Shown here in pieces: positions 35,740 through 47,529 of a DNA stretch of 64,000 nt. Every line of letters begins with the position of its first letter. The first letter of the stretch is position 1. This DNA is from Vicia villosa (lineage: Eukaryota > Streptophyta > Magnoliopsida > Fabales > Fabaceae), in contig NW_026705238.1 of assembly GCF_029867415.1 (NCBI RefSeq), positions 124,001 through 188,000 on the forward strand, in the 5' to 3' direction. Position numbers and translations under genes: made by a program. A model generated the notes under the pieces. The model saw only the letters and a list, made by a program, of their open reading frames with translations, did not search any database and was not told the origin of the DNA.

Positions 35740-36435
35740 TGTTTGCGCGTTGATCGTGTCATTACCGTTCGTGGTAGATGAAGTAGATCCTTTGGAATTG
35801 ATCGTGTCAGTATCGTTCGTGATACTTGAATTGGATCTTGGAAAGATGATCGTGTCTTCATCGTTCGTGATGATAGAATTAGATCTGAGGAGATAATCGT
35901 GTCTTCATCGTTCGTGATGATAGAATTAGATTCTCTTGTCGTGTCAGCACCGTTCGTAGTGACTGAATTAGACTGGGAAGGCCAGTGATCGTGTCCACAC
36001 CGTTCGTGATGATAGACTTAGACCTCTGAAATTTGATCGTGTCAGTACCGTTCGTAGTATCTGAATTAGATCTTCTGTCGTGTCAGTACCGTTCGTAGTA
36101 GCTGAATTAGACTGAGAAGGTCAGTGACCGTGTCTACACCGTTCGTGATGATAGAATTAGATCTCTGAGAGTTGACCGTGTCAGTACCGTTCGTAGTAAC
36201 CGAATTAGATCTTTTGTCGTGTCAGTACTGTTCGTAGTAGCTGAATTAGACTTTGAAAGTGATCGTGTCATTACCGTTCGTGGTAAATGAATTAGATCTT
36301 TTGTCGTGTCAGTACTGTTCGTAGTAGCTGAATTAGACTTTGAAAGTGATCGTGTCATTACCGTTCGTGGTAAATGAATTAGATCTTCGAGCGTTGATCG
36401 TGTCAGTACCATTCGTAGTAGCTGAATTAGATCTT
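35740..36435 (-). repeat. Minisatellite in the 3' untranslated region of the Ogre-type element
   Basis: About 15 imperfect units sharing GATCGTGTCAGTACCGTTCG plus GTAGTA/GTGATGA and GAATTAGATCT, with unit spacing of about 40-52 bp. Two longer units near 36230-36385 are almost identical, showing later duplication. It lies between the last coding trace and the 3' LTR, the position where Ogre elements are known to accumulate tandem repeats. Confidence 0.85.
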
Positions 36436-36439
36436 GGAA

Positions 36440-38760
36440 AGTTGGAGATTTCGTTCATTTGTCGGTACCTGTATTCTGAAAAAGGTAAGGTTAATTTTTA
36501 TGCAATGTCATGATGCATGGGTTATGTAATGAATCCCTCAAAATAAATGAGAGCTTTTGCATGTTATGTATGAGTTCATTATGAGGTAATGTATGCAGTG
36601 TATGAACATGTTTATGACATATGATATGTGAATATGATTTATGTTGTCTTTGATTAAGAAAGTAGATCTTTATGTCCTTGTAATTGTACTGTCTGATCTT
36701 GTCTTGAAGATGCTCAGCTGGGAATTTATGATTTCTGCTTGGAGATGATCAGTGACTTGATGTTCCCTGATTGGTGATAAAGATATTGATAAATCATGTT
36801 GGAGGAGAGCGACAGTGTTGAAGATGTAAACTCTGTTGGGCAGTCATGTCTCTATCGGGAGCGTTTGAAGATATCTTCTTAATGATTACTCTGTGGGGAT
36901 ATGATCTTGTGAACCCGGCTTTGTGGGGAGACATGGGTGAAAGTTGCCCCCAGTATTATAGTAACTACTACTTGATTTAGGACACGTCACTTAAAATGTC
37001 AAACTGGACTTGTATAGATTTGCCCCCAGTTAGCAGGAACTTTGGAAAGATTCGCCTTGCGAGGCCTTTATAAGATGTGCACTTTAGGAGACATGCCCCT
37101 AGTAATCATATGCCCAATATGATGTCCTATGTTGGTTGAGAAGTAGCTTCAGATTTTCTTGGATGCGTGCCCCTGATTATTTTGGCATCCTTGAGAGGTT
37201 CTCGGAATCTTGACTTGATTGCTCCAGATGGATCGGGAAATAGTTTGAAACCCATTTGAGATGTATGTCTTTGGCTTTTTGGTATTTGAGAGATTCTTCG
37301 AATCTTGACTTGATTGCCCCTGATTGATTGGACAAAGCATGCCATGCCCCTTGTATACGTAGGAGACGTTGCTTCTCGGAGTGATTGTGTCTATCGGGAT
37401 GACTTTCAGTCATTAGTTGTACCCTGTGCAAGTTCTTTCCGATGCTAACATTTGAAATTATGTAGCAGAATATTTTTAATAAAGAATTCATGAGATGCAA
37501 TGCATACGTTTGTCTTGAGAGTTTTTTTTTTTTTTTTTTTTTTAAACATTTAAAACAGGATGTAATAAAGCATGACATTTGTAAAAGCATGATATTTGTA
37601 ACAATGTGATGTTTGTAAAAAAGAAATATCAACTCAGCATTTTTGGTAAACCTTAAGGAGTCAGGATACCCTTTTGGTGACGGTATGCTTTCGAACTAAC
37701 CATGCTTCAGTTAGGACTTTTAAGGGTTGTAACGTGGCTCGGTTCACGGTTTAAGAAGAAAAGGATGAAGGCCCAAAATTTGATTGTACCCACCCCTCTT
37801 CGTGATGTTCTTCAACCCTAAGCTCAGTTGATTCGACTTATGCATTCAGGTTCCAAGAGACTTTTGGATTTGCGCCTTTGATAATGTTGATGGTTCGCAA
37901 ACAAAAAGAACTCTTGAGATGGCAGTCACTACTTCCTTTTGGTAGTCACAACTTTGAGTTGTTCAAGAATTTATTGACTTCTCTCTTTTTTTTTTCTCAT
38001 CTTTTTGATATCCCTAACTTTTGCCTGAACTGTCTATTTTGAGCTTACAGTCAGCGGGATGCCTTGATTTTTGCCTAAGTCACCTTTTTGATTTTTGACT
38101 TAGCAGGCTTTTCTTTGTATATATGTTTTTTCATTTCATTTTTTTTTCTTTTAAAAGATATTGACTGCGTTGCTTAATGATTGATGAACCATCATTTGTC
38201 TTTTGATTGACATCTCCAACACTTCTTTGATGTGTATGGTTGAACGTTTATGATTGAAACCCTTGTTGAAAGGTGTACTGAATGATTCTCTTAAAATAGA
38301 ATGCACAGCCAAATTAACTGAGAACTACCCTGCCCCAGGTTATGATCGAGGGTTTTAATTAGTACAAGAAAGAAAACTTCTACTTCTTAGGCTCAAAGGG
38401 GTTAACGAGGGATTAACATCCTTATATCTCCACTGTTTAGGAATTGAAACAATGCCTGTACATCGTCAGCATAGTCTGTTCAAAAGCATACTATATGAGG
38501 TTGCGGTATCGTTTTCGTCATCCTCCCTCAAAAGGCTTACAGCTTAGCAGGAGTTGAATAAGCACAAAACATATGCAAAGTAAATATGCAATTTAAAATG
38601 AGTGATAACGAAATAATGTATTCAAGACAAACATATGCAATGCACTGATGATGATTATTAAAACATATAATGTCTATCATAAGTCAAATGTTTAAACAAA
38701 CAGAAAAGAAACTTGCAAATGGAAGTAGATCTAATGATCCAAAAGTCCGTCCGTCTAGAC
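36440..38760 (-). other. Non-coding interior of the Ogre-type element
   Basis: No pol-type coding sequence is recognisable on either strand. Includes a long T-run at about 37515-37538 and two related blocks around 37190-37330 (GAATCTTGACTTGATTGC twice). Confidence 0.6.
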
Positions 38761-38761
38761 G

Positions 38762-39480
38762 TCAATCAGTCTTGTCATGGCTAGGCATAGGAGCGGTGAT
38801 CACCACAGGAGTTTCGGGAGGGTTGAATTTGGTTTCCCCGTTATCGATTAGATCTCGAATCTTATTCCTCAATGTCCAGCAATTGTTTTTGTAATGTCCA
38901 GGAATGTTGGAATGGTACGCGCACCTCGCGTTGAGTTTATAGCCCGAGGTGTTAGAATTCTTAGGAGCATCCCTCAGAGTAATCAATCTGATCTTCAACA
39001 GATGTTGTAAGGCTTGAGTTAGTGACATATTGATCTTGGTGCATTGACGCTTGGGTACGTCTGGCTTGCGTTGTTGTTGTGGTGCCGGTGTAGAGATCAC
39101 AAATGCCCCATCAGATTGGTTACTTTCATTACGGCCTTTGCAGTATCAGCCATATGAGGCTCCTCGGGTGATTTGAAATCAATGATCTTGTCATAAATTA
39201 AGTTTTGAATCACCTGCTTCAACAGTCTACAATCCCTTACATCATGATCAGGATTGTTCGATTAATGAGCACACCTTGCATTGTAATTGTACCCAGAAAT
39301 AGGAGTGTCTCAAATTCTTCTTGCCCCTTGGACAAAATCAGCATCGAGGCTTGAAGATTTTTTTTTGAATGATTGCTCGAGATCCATTTGTGCTGAAATA
39401 AACAGCGAGAGAGAATGGGAAACCTATTGCGGAAACCTGTTATGCAATGTGATGAATGCAAATATAATGTTTTCAAGGAT
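38762..39480 (-). pseudogene. Ogre gag remnants (two zinc-ribbon-like copies)
   Basis: Minus-strand 38762-39100 contains INMSLTQALQHLLKIRLITL and CAYHSNIPGHYKNNCWTLRN, the conserved segment at the end of Ogre/Tat gag. A second diverged copy (about 39120-39290) gives ARCAH, a stop, SNNPDHDVRDCRLLKQVIQ. Two tandem copies of the same gag segment with stops show that this interior is a rearranged non-coding derivative. Confidence 0.75.
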
Positions 39481-40524
39481 CTATAGGAATTTAGTTAGCA
39501 ACATTAAGAATGATTTAGTTGCGTCTCTGTTTGAAGAACTCTGATTCTTGGATGTTCTTCCTTGGGAATCAAGCTCACCATATCCAGTGGGTCATCGCCT
39601 CTGATTCCGGATACTGCTGAATTTGTAGGCACATGGCTAGAGGAAAATAAATCCTCTTGCCCCTTGATAGGTACTGAGTCTCTGAATTGGAAAGTATGCG
39701 GCCAGAGGAAAATAAATCCTCTTGCCCCTTGGTAGGGATTCGGTCCTTTGATAAGAGCACCTGAAATTGTGCGCCCTAAATTCCTAAGATCCTTGAAAGG
39801 GTTAGTTAAATGCGTATGATGTCATGATGTTATGCGATGCATCAGGCAAAGCGTAAGATAGTAAGGACGAGTGAGTCCCACAAAAAAACCTGCGAGAAAA
39901 CCAAAGGGTTAGTGGCAAGAACAGACAAGTCACACAAGTGTCCTTAGGTTTAAAGGCTTGCGTGAAGTTCGTAGGTAAGTACCCTCCCCACTGAAGTTAA
40001 GTTGGTTCAACCTGTCCTAGAATAGTAACTGGGTTCTATGGTGCTCCTATCCCTGATCTTTCTCGCGGGCATTGTCTCAACATGGCACTCGATCGGCCAG
40101 CCAAAAGCATCCCTAGAGTCCAATCTCAATGAGTGTAGCATCGAGTATCAACCGGCTTCAGTCAGGAATCCAAAGCCAGCTATCTCGCTACTTCCTATAG
40201 GCCAAAGTCAAGTTCAACTAAGGTTCTAAGGGCGAATTAGTGCTTGTGACACCACGCAGTAGCCAAATGTCTCCTCGATCATATTCAAGGGCCATCAGGA
40301 CAAACCAAAGCGTCGCACTAACGGTGGCTACCAGTTCAACCATAACGATACATGTCGTACAGCCTTCCTGGTCTCATGCCACATACCTAAGGTACACTAG
40401 ATCCGGGTGTAGGATCTTTCACACAGTAGAATACCCAAAACAGCCTTTAAAGATAAAGCAAACAAGTCAAACAAATTTAAAGTGATCCTAGCTCTAAGGT
40501 AACCCCTCTTTTATTCGAAAGCAT
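39481..40524 (-). other. 5' untranslated/leader part of the Ogre-type element
   Basis: No protein family recognised. A direct repeat of a stretch around GAGGAAAATAAATCCTCTTG occurs at about 39640 and 39705. Confidence 0.55.
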
Positions 40525-40541
40525 CCCCAGCAGAGTCGCCA
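40525..40541 (-). other. Primer-binding site of the Ogre-type element
   Basis: On the minus strand TGGCGACTCTGCTGGGG begins four bases after the 5' LTR. This site is characteristic of Ogre elements and fixes the element's orientation. Confidence 0.85.
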
Positions 40542-40545
40542 GTTC

Positions 40546-43500
40546 TGTAATACGGTGAACTGACTTTTTATCGAAAATGTTGCGGATAGCAAGAGTCGCC
40601 ACCGACTTTTATTTTATCCAAATGGAAAGGCAAAAAGAACAGGAAAGACCTTTGAAAGATTTTGAGTTCGGGGGGTAAGTTATACAAAGGGAAGGTGTAA
40701 GGCACCCTTTGCATCCATGGTTATCCATGGGCTCTTAATTACTTAGCTCACTTGTTTGTTTGAAAAGTTTGAAGTGTCGTGTGTGAATAGTAAAAAGATT
40801 TCGTTAAGGACTTTAGCTTGTAAATAAGCGTAGCCTTGTTTTGAAATTGTTTTGGAAAGAGAGGTGTGAAAAGCATTTGATTTTTTGAATTGATTGTGAG
40901 CAAGCAATTAAGAACTACCTACCCTAAGTTTGTCTTTCGTGTTCTTTAAGTCTTTCGTTTGAAAGGATCTATCCATACCATGATAGGGCAGGAAGTCTTT
41001 CAATTGGATGTGCGGGTCATCGAGAATAATCGTTCACCACAAGACTGTCCCTACCATAAAGAGGGCAGGTAGTCTAAGGGAAGGATATAATAGTCTTTTA
41101 GGCAACATGTAAAGACTCCTTAGCATTCGAAGGGACGATCATCATTTATCGAGGCAACATCAAGGGACGAGATCATATTTATCGTAGGCAACTCGAAGGG
41201 ACTATGATCTTTATATCGAGGGACTATGATGATTTTATCGAAGGCAACAGGCTAAGGAGTCCCTACACTCGAAGGGACTTAACTATTTGATTGAAATCAA
41301 AAGCAACAGGCAACAGTAAGAGGAGTTACCCTAAAGGTGTGTGTGTGGCACAATCATGTGGTTAATTCATATATTTTTATCTTGTAATTAGTGATCTATG
41401 TCCAATTCATGGTTGCACTCCCTATTTTACTAACCACAACAATTAATATTAAAGGCAGGAAAATAAGGAGTCCTACGCTATTACAATAAACACCTGCGGG
41501 GATGGGGAAAGGCAGAAAATAAAATAAAAAAACAATAATTAATAAAAATCCTTGAATGCCTTGATCCCGAACCCTGAAAATTAAAAATAAAATAAGGGTG
41601 AGTGTATTGACTATTCGGAGCAAACCCTATTTTGGGCAAAAGGCAAAAGGTAAAATAAAAATAATATTTATATAAAATAAAATAAGGGTTTGTAAACTTA
41701 GCTCTGAGGGAGCGTAGTCGGAGGACCTTGGCTAACCCTGAAAAATGCAGGAGAGAAAGGGGAAGAATTGGACGCGAAAATAAAAAGGCGAAAATAAAGC
41801 AAGCTATTTAAAGCAGAAATAAAAGCAAAAAAATTAAAATTAAAATTTAAGCCAAAAAAGAGTTAAAGACTTAGCTTTTTAGTGAGTGAGGCGCGTTGTC
41901 GGAGAAACCATGTTGATAACCCTGAAAGAAAAGCACAAAGAATATAAAATGTTTTTAGTGCATGAATGCTCTACAAACCTTAATGGACTTAAGGTCTATA
42001 AACCCTGAAAAAGAAAACTTATTGTGACCTACAGGATTTATAAGGCTAAGATATAGCAAGGTTTATAAATGGATCGAGGTTAACGAACCTAAAAAAAATT
42101 TATTTTTATACAAAAATATATTCTCGATTAAATTATCTAAAAAAATATATTAACTTAATTAAATAATTAATCATGTAGTAAAAACTTAACTTTCAATTAA
42201 ATATAAAAAAACAAATTCTATTATTAGGAAAAAGGATTTTAAAAGAAAAGGAAAAGAATAGCTAAATATAGCAAAGCATTTGAAACTAAATTAATTAAAA
42301 AAATAAAAGGGAAGGAGACTTAGCTGGTGATTCAGTGTGATTGTACTCTGAAGGAACATGGTGCGCCTCAAATCCACATGCGTTGGATCCTGCACGTTGA
42401 TGATCCGATGGTGATGAGATGAAGATGCGTGGTGGTCTTACGTGAAGGCACAACACTGAATCAGCCCAGTTTGTAAGTGTTAAAAATTGCTGTCTACAGC
42501 CAGGTTCGAACCTGGGTCTTCTTGTTTGCCCACATGATACTCTTGCCAATTGTGCTGTGCTTGTTAGTCATCCATTGAGCAGAAACAAAATAATTAATAT
42601 TAATACGTAATAATAAAAAAGAAATCAAAGCAAGTCAAAGTGGGGCCCATGTTATCCGTTGCAGACGAATCAAGTGAGGGGAGAGAGGATGACGCGGTTG
42701 ACCAGCCACTGGAAACAGTACACGCGTGGAGGGAGAAATTGATTTTTTTGACCAGCGAATGACAAAAGGACGTGTGGGGCCTGCGCTGCAACGTCCTGTT
42801 CATCTTCTTCTTCATTGGATACCTGCGGATTTTTTCACGATATTTGCTGCGGATTCACTTGGGGAAAATCCTTCGAATCTCACAACCTGCAAAATAAACA
42901 TTATTAGAAGCAAAGAAAAACCCAGATCCACGTAAAATAGCTCCCTGAATCCAAATGTGCGATTATTTTCGTCATTTGATCGCTGTAGATACGGATCCGA
43001 AAGCCCCTCATGTTTGAGCCCTAGCCATGGTGTTGCTTCGTTCCGGTGTTCAACCTCCAAACTAATGATTCTAAACGTTTTCAAACATGATTATGAGCAC
43101 ACACATATGCATATAATTCATTTAAACTGCATGTAATAAGAATTTAGAATTCGAAAATATAAGCAAACCGATGATGATGGCTATGAGAGTTCTGGATCGT
43201 GAACGGCTTCAAGGATGATCGGGATAAGCTCCTTGGACCTTCAGGAAGAACATGGAACGATTGAAAGTGGCTAAAAACTACTGAGAACGATTTTTTGGCG
43301 TGCCCTATTTTCTTGAGTTTTTGAAAGTTTGGAACCCTTGTGCTCTTGGCCTTTTTTCGTCCCCCTCTCATTTGATCAGGTTGAGTATATATTATGGAGC
43401 CAATTAGGTCAAACTTTGGGCTTGGATTGTTGCTTCTTAGGTTACTTGAAAATTTGAAGAAAATATAATATAATTCTTTCTATTTTGGGATATTGTCCTC

Positions 43501-43953
43501 ATGAGCAAACCTAGCACGTTTTTGATTGATCATGCTGAATATATTTGGGATTCAATTCACCCAAAATCAAATCAAATCTTTTATTATTTTACTATTTTAT
43601 TCAATTAAATCATGAATTAAACGAATTAAATCCATAAAATAATCAATAAAAATACTAAACAATTGAAAGATACTTTTCTTGGATGTGGATGGGCTTAGGA
43701 TAAAGATTAGATAAAAAGAAAGCAAACCCATTTAGAAGAAAATTGAGTTTGGGCATTATTTCTCTTTGTGCACTTCTCAAAATTTGCTCAACTTTTACAT
43801 CTAGCCACCTTGAGCCATTGATCCAATGATTTTCTCTTGACTGACCTAAACCCTAGTTCAGAGCTTCTGTATAGGAGAGTGCGTTTTGGAACTTTGTGTT
43901 TTGATTTGATTTTGTGTGTGGAAAATAACATGGGCAAATTTTGGGGTATGACA
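40546..43953 (-). repeat. 5' LTR of the Ogre-type element
   Basis: 3,408 bp, nearly identical to 32149-35558. It is the upstream LTR on the minus strand, next to the primer-binding site, and carries the second tRNA-like segment near 42495-42563. Confidence 0.92.
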
Positions 43954-44296
43954 CTGACACTCAAAAAGATATTGAGCTGGAGGTGATGGACTTTTATGGA
44001 AGTCTTATGGGGTCTGCAAGAAGTGTTGTCACAGGGGTGGATATTAATGTCCTAAGGAGAGGGAGGCAATTGAGTATGGCTCAAAGGGAAATGCTGGTCA
44101 GTCTTGTTTTAGTTGAGTAAATTGAATATGCCCTTAGGAGTATTAGTGATATGACAGCTCTAGGTGTTGATAGGTATGGGTCGAAGTTTTTTAAACAAGC
44201 TTGGAGCAATGTGAAGAGGGATGTAATTCAAGAGGTGCTGACATTCTTCAATGAGGGGAAGATGGATAACAGATTCAATAGAACGTTGGTAACTCT
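43954..44296 (+). pseudogene. LINE continuation: start of the reverse-transcriptase region
   Basis: It continues the frame interrupted by the Ogre insertion: DTQKDIELEVMDFYGSLMG, then a TAA after LVLVE, then DRYGSKFFKQAWSNVK and NRTLVTLI, the entry to a LINE RT domain. The RT fingers, palm and thumb are missing because PMD transposon II starts at about 44297. Confidence 0.85.
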
Positions 44297-45063
44297 AATT
44301 GGCAGGTGGAGAAGACACTGCACGTCATGCAAGGTGATCGTTATCTCCCCAGCCGACAAGTGGAAATATGACGTCTCCTTGTGCCAGTGCTCCACAAATG
44401 CCCCCTGCATGCCGGTGCTGATGGTGGTGTACCCCGTCATGCAGAGCCCGCTAAGCCCTGAACCTCGCACATGGTCGTTAAACCACTCAGCTGCTGGTTT
44501 AAACAGACTGAAAATCTTCCGGGCGTGGTTCACCATTTTCAACGGCTCTCACTCCTGTTACAAAAAAACAAATAAGCGACATATATTAATTAAGCGACAA
44601 ATAAATGGTTAAATTATAAAAAATGGTGACAAATAAACGGTTAAATTATAAAAAATACCTCTCCCTCCCAGATACGCCGAGCGACGTGATCGTGGTAGTT
44701 AATCAGCACGGAAGTGTCAAAGGGCCCTCCCGGATAGCTGTCCTCCTGCTCATCCTCCTCCCCGGCTGGAGGGTCAACATCCGGTACCCCCTCCGGCTCG
44801 TGGTAGGGCACTGCCGCCACCTCCTCCTCATCCTCCTCCTCCTCCTCCTCTCGCTGGCGGGAAGAAGATACCCGAGCCAACCGACTCCTAGATCCTGAAG
44901 CAGATGTACCCTCTCCCTCGCCCACGGGAACTCGCACACGTCGTCCCCGGCCCTGCCCCCGTCCCTGTGTCGATGCCAGCTGCGCCGCCGCCCGCTTGCG
45001 TCTAGCCGACGCAGTCTGGGTCTCCCTACCCTGTCTGATGCGTGCTGGTTGGTTGCCTGACAT
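44297..45063 (-). pseudogene. PMD protein N-terminal part, transposon-borne, truncated
   Basis: Exon 1 is 45063-44659: ATG, MSGNQPARIRQGRETQ, a basic GRGQGRGRR stretch, an acidic EEEEEEDEEE run, then YHDHVARRIWEGE. A GT donor follows, and exon 2 begins at 44554 with the HARKIFSLFKPAAEWFNDHV segment of the plant mobile domain. The gene is cut at about 44297, after CLLHLP. The frame is open as far as it goes. The low-complexity charged N-terminus followed by PMD is the usual layout for transposon-borne members. Confidence 0.8.
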
Positions 45064-45742
45064 GTTCCTGTAAACAATTGAAATCAATTAATATGCCACA
45101 GAAAAGAAAAAACTAAAAAAATTGAACTTCTGATACAATTCGGAAGTTCATTTCCGAAACTGGGATGGAGGTGTTTTCGGAAATGAACTTCCGAAACACC
45201 CCTGCGATGAAGTTTTCTGCAACTTCCATGGCAGACCCCAAAACCAGACTTAAAAACAACTCAAAATGCTTCTAAACAACCTAAATACTACTAACAACCT
45301 ACCCATATATCATTTATGCAATTGAAAACCTAAATAACATGCATTTGAATAATGGATCTAACAAATTCAAAACTTACAAATTGAGTGATTTGAGGGCTTT
45401 TGAATGTAGTATAGCAATGTGATTGGAGCTTTGATGCAGCCTTGGAAGTGTGTTTGCACAAAATTTCTCCTTTGGTTGTGTTTGATGTTGAATTAGGGTA
45501 AATGAATGGGGGAGGGGGAGTGTTTTGCTTAATCTGCAAAACGCGCATTATTTCGGAAGTTCATTTCCGAAATGCTGTTTTCGGAAATGAACTTCCGAAA
45601 TAAGACAATTATTTAAAAAAAAAGGCGCTTTCGGAGATGCATCTCCGAAAACACCTTTTTCTTGCATTTCCGAAGTCAGGGGTAGTCTGGGTTTTTCACC
45701 AGAGGTGGACTAGAAGGTTGGGAGGTGGCCAAAGAAATTTTC
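44297..45742 (-). mobile_element. PMD-carrying DNA transposon, fragment II (5' end)
   Basis: Ends at 45742 with the inverted terminus matching 7594 (GGTGGCCAAAGAAATTTTC at the outer edge). Sub-terminal palindromes of the TTCGGAAGTTCATTTCCGAA type lie at about 45138-45200 and 45550-45650, as in fragment I. It overlaps fragment I in the gene (about 9257-9905 corresponds to 44297-44890), so this is a second copy and not the other half of the first. It is truncated in the PMD exon where LINE sequence starts. Confidence 0.75.
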
Positions 45743-47278
45743 TTTTTTTAACAAAATCAAAACCTTTACTTAATGGTTGTTTTTTTTTGTAAATTAGTTT
45801 AATCATTAGAAAATTAGGGTTAGGTTTTTCTGTTAATCTAATTTAACTAGTTAATTTAATTTAGTTAATTAATTTAATTTAGTCAATTTAGGTTAATATT
45901 AATTTCTTTTATTCAATTAGGGTAATTTTAATTAATTTTAAGTTTTTTATATAAAAATAATTTTAGGTTTGTTAGCCTTTTTAATCAAAACCATGTGACT
46001 ATCTGTAATGTAAGCCTTAGGTCCCCCCTTTGGTTTTTACCCTTAAGGTTTAGGTTTGCCTTTTGTAATCAAATTGAATTTTCTTTCAAAAGCGCGATTT
46101 CTTCTCTCATCCCATACTCTATGATTGTCGCGTGCCTTTATTTTAAATTTTGCCTTTTTATTTCTGCCTTTTTATATCTGCCTTTTTATTATGCTTATCA
46201 TCTACTTAATTATTTCTTGTGGTTTCCACACAAGTTTTTGCCATATTATGTAACTGCTCACGGGATGTAATAGTTTAAGTAGGTTTATTTTCATGCCTTT
46301 ATTTTCCCGCATTCACAGGTGTTTATTGTAATAATGTAGGACCATTAAACTGTTTTAAATTTTTTATACTATTAAACTGCGTGGTTAGTAACATAGGGAG
46401 TGACAACAATTAATCGAATGTAGTTCACCTAATCCAAGATTAAATATATTTGAATCAACCACATGATTGCTACACACACTCACCTCTAAGGTTTCCCCTC
46501 TTGTTGCCTGTTACCTTCGATTTCGATTAAATAGTCAAGTCCCTTCGGATATAGGGATACCTTAGCTGGCTGCCTACGAGTTCAAATCATCATAGTCCCT
46601 CGGAATAAAAGATCATAGTCCCTTCGAGTTGCCTACGAATAAAGTGATCTCGTCCCTCGATGTTGCCTCGATAAATGATGATAGTCCCTTCGAATGCTAA
46701 GGTATCCTTATTGTTGCCTAATGACTATTATATCCTTCACTTAGACTACCTGCCCTCTCTATGGTAGGGACAGTCTTGTGGCGAACGATACCTCTCGATG
46801 ACCCTTCGATGACCCGCACATCCAATTGAAAGACTTCCTGCCCTCTCATGGTATGGATAGACCCCTTCGTCCGAAAGACTTAAAGAACACGAAAGACAAT
46901 CTTAGGGTAGGTAGTTCTTAATTGCTTGCTCATATTCAAATCAAACTTTCAAAATACTTTTCACACCTCCTTTCAAATACTTTCAAAACAAGGCTACGCT
47001 TATTTACAAGCTAAAGTCCTTAACGAAATCTTTTTACTATTCACACACGACATTTCATACTTTTCAAACAAACAAGTGAGCTAAGCAATTAAGAGCCAAT
47101 GGATAACCATGGATGCAAAGGGTGCCTTACACCTTCCCTTTGTATAACCTACCCCCGAACTCAAAATCTTTCAAAGGTCTTTCCTGTTCTTTTTGCCTTT
47201 CCAAATTAGATAAAATAAAAGTCGGTTGCGACTCATGCTATCCGCACATTTCGAATAAAGTCAGTTCACCGTATTACA
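45743..47278 (+). repeat. Old Ogre-like LTR fragment, plus orientation
   Basis: From about 46312 to 47278 the sequence is a diverged reverse complement of the young Ogre LTR, ending CCGTATTACA at 47278. Shared landmarks are the CCTTCGA.../GATCATAGTCCCTTCGA block and CCATGGATGCAAAGGGTGCC. Between 45743 and 46312 the sequence is AT-rich and may be the diverged rest of the LTR. It lies inside the LINE and is clearly older than the complete element. Confidence 0.7.
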
Positions 47279-47510
47279 ATGATATTTTTTTGTTAATTAA
47301 GAAATTGAGTTAGGATTGACTTGGTGCTAAGCTTCAGAGACATTTTGTTGTTGGCTTGGAGGATTGGAATCATAATCCTCTTAGTTACTATCTATAATTT
47401 ATCTTTTGTTTGTTGAATTTTGTTTGTTTGTTTGATTTTTCTGTTTTGTTGTATGAGTTAAGTATCCCTAATACTCAATTTTAACACAATACTTGCTTAT
47501 AAAAAAAATA
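47279..47510 (+). pseudogene. LINE 3' end
   Basis: Contains LGAKLQRHFVVGLEDWNHNP followed by LSYYL and a stop, a typical plant LINE C-terminus, then a T-rich 3' untranslated region ending in TTATAAAAAAAATAC. It follows the old LTR directly, so most of RT and the C-terminal region between 44296 and 47279 has been lost. Confidence 0.75.
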
Positions 47511-47529
47511 CATGAACTTTTCAAAAAAA

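Larger units (their letters stand above)
32144..43958 (-). mobile_element. Young non-autonomous Ogre-type (Ty3/gypsy) element nested in the LINE
   Basis: The element is 32149-43953 with the target duplication CTGAC at 32144-32148 and 43954-43958. On the minus strand the LTRs start TGTCATACCCC and end CCGTATTACA. LTRs are 40546-43953 (5', 3,408 bp) and 32149-35558 (3', 3,410 bp). By eye they differ by about seven substitutions and one 2-bp indel. The primer-binding site TGGCGACTCTGCTGGGG lies next to the 5' LTR, a signature of the Ogre lineage. The 5-kb interior has only gag scraps and a repeat-rich 3' region, with no protease, RT or integrase, so it must have been moved by a partner's proteins. 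Confidence 0.93.

Noticed and set aside
35740..36435. Regular repeats resembling a CRISPR array
   Set aside because: The units vary in spacing and sequence, the spacers are themselves repeated, and the block lies inside a plant retrotransposon.
7594..45742. One giant transposon spanning both matching PMD termini
   Set aside because: The two PMD fragments overlap in the same coding region, so they are two copies, and host genes lie between them.
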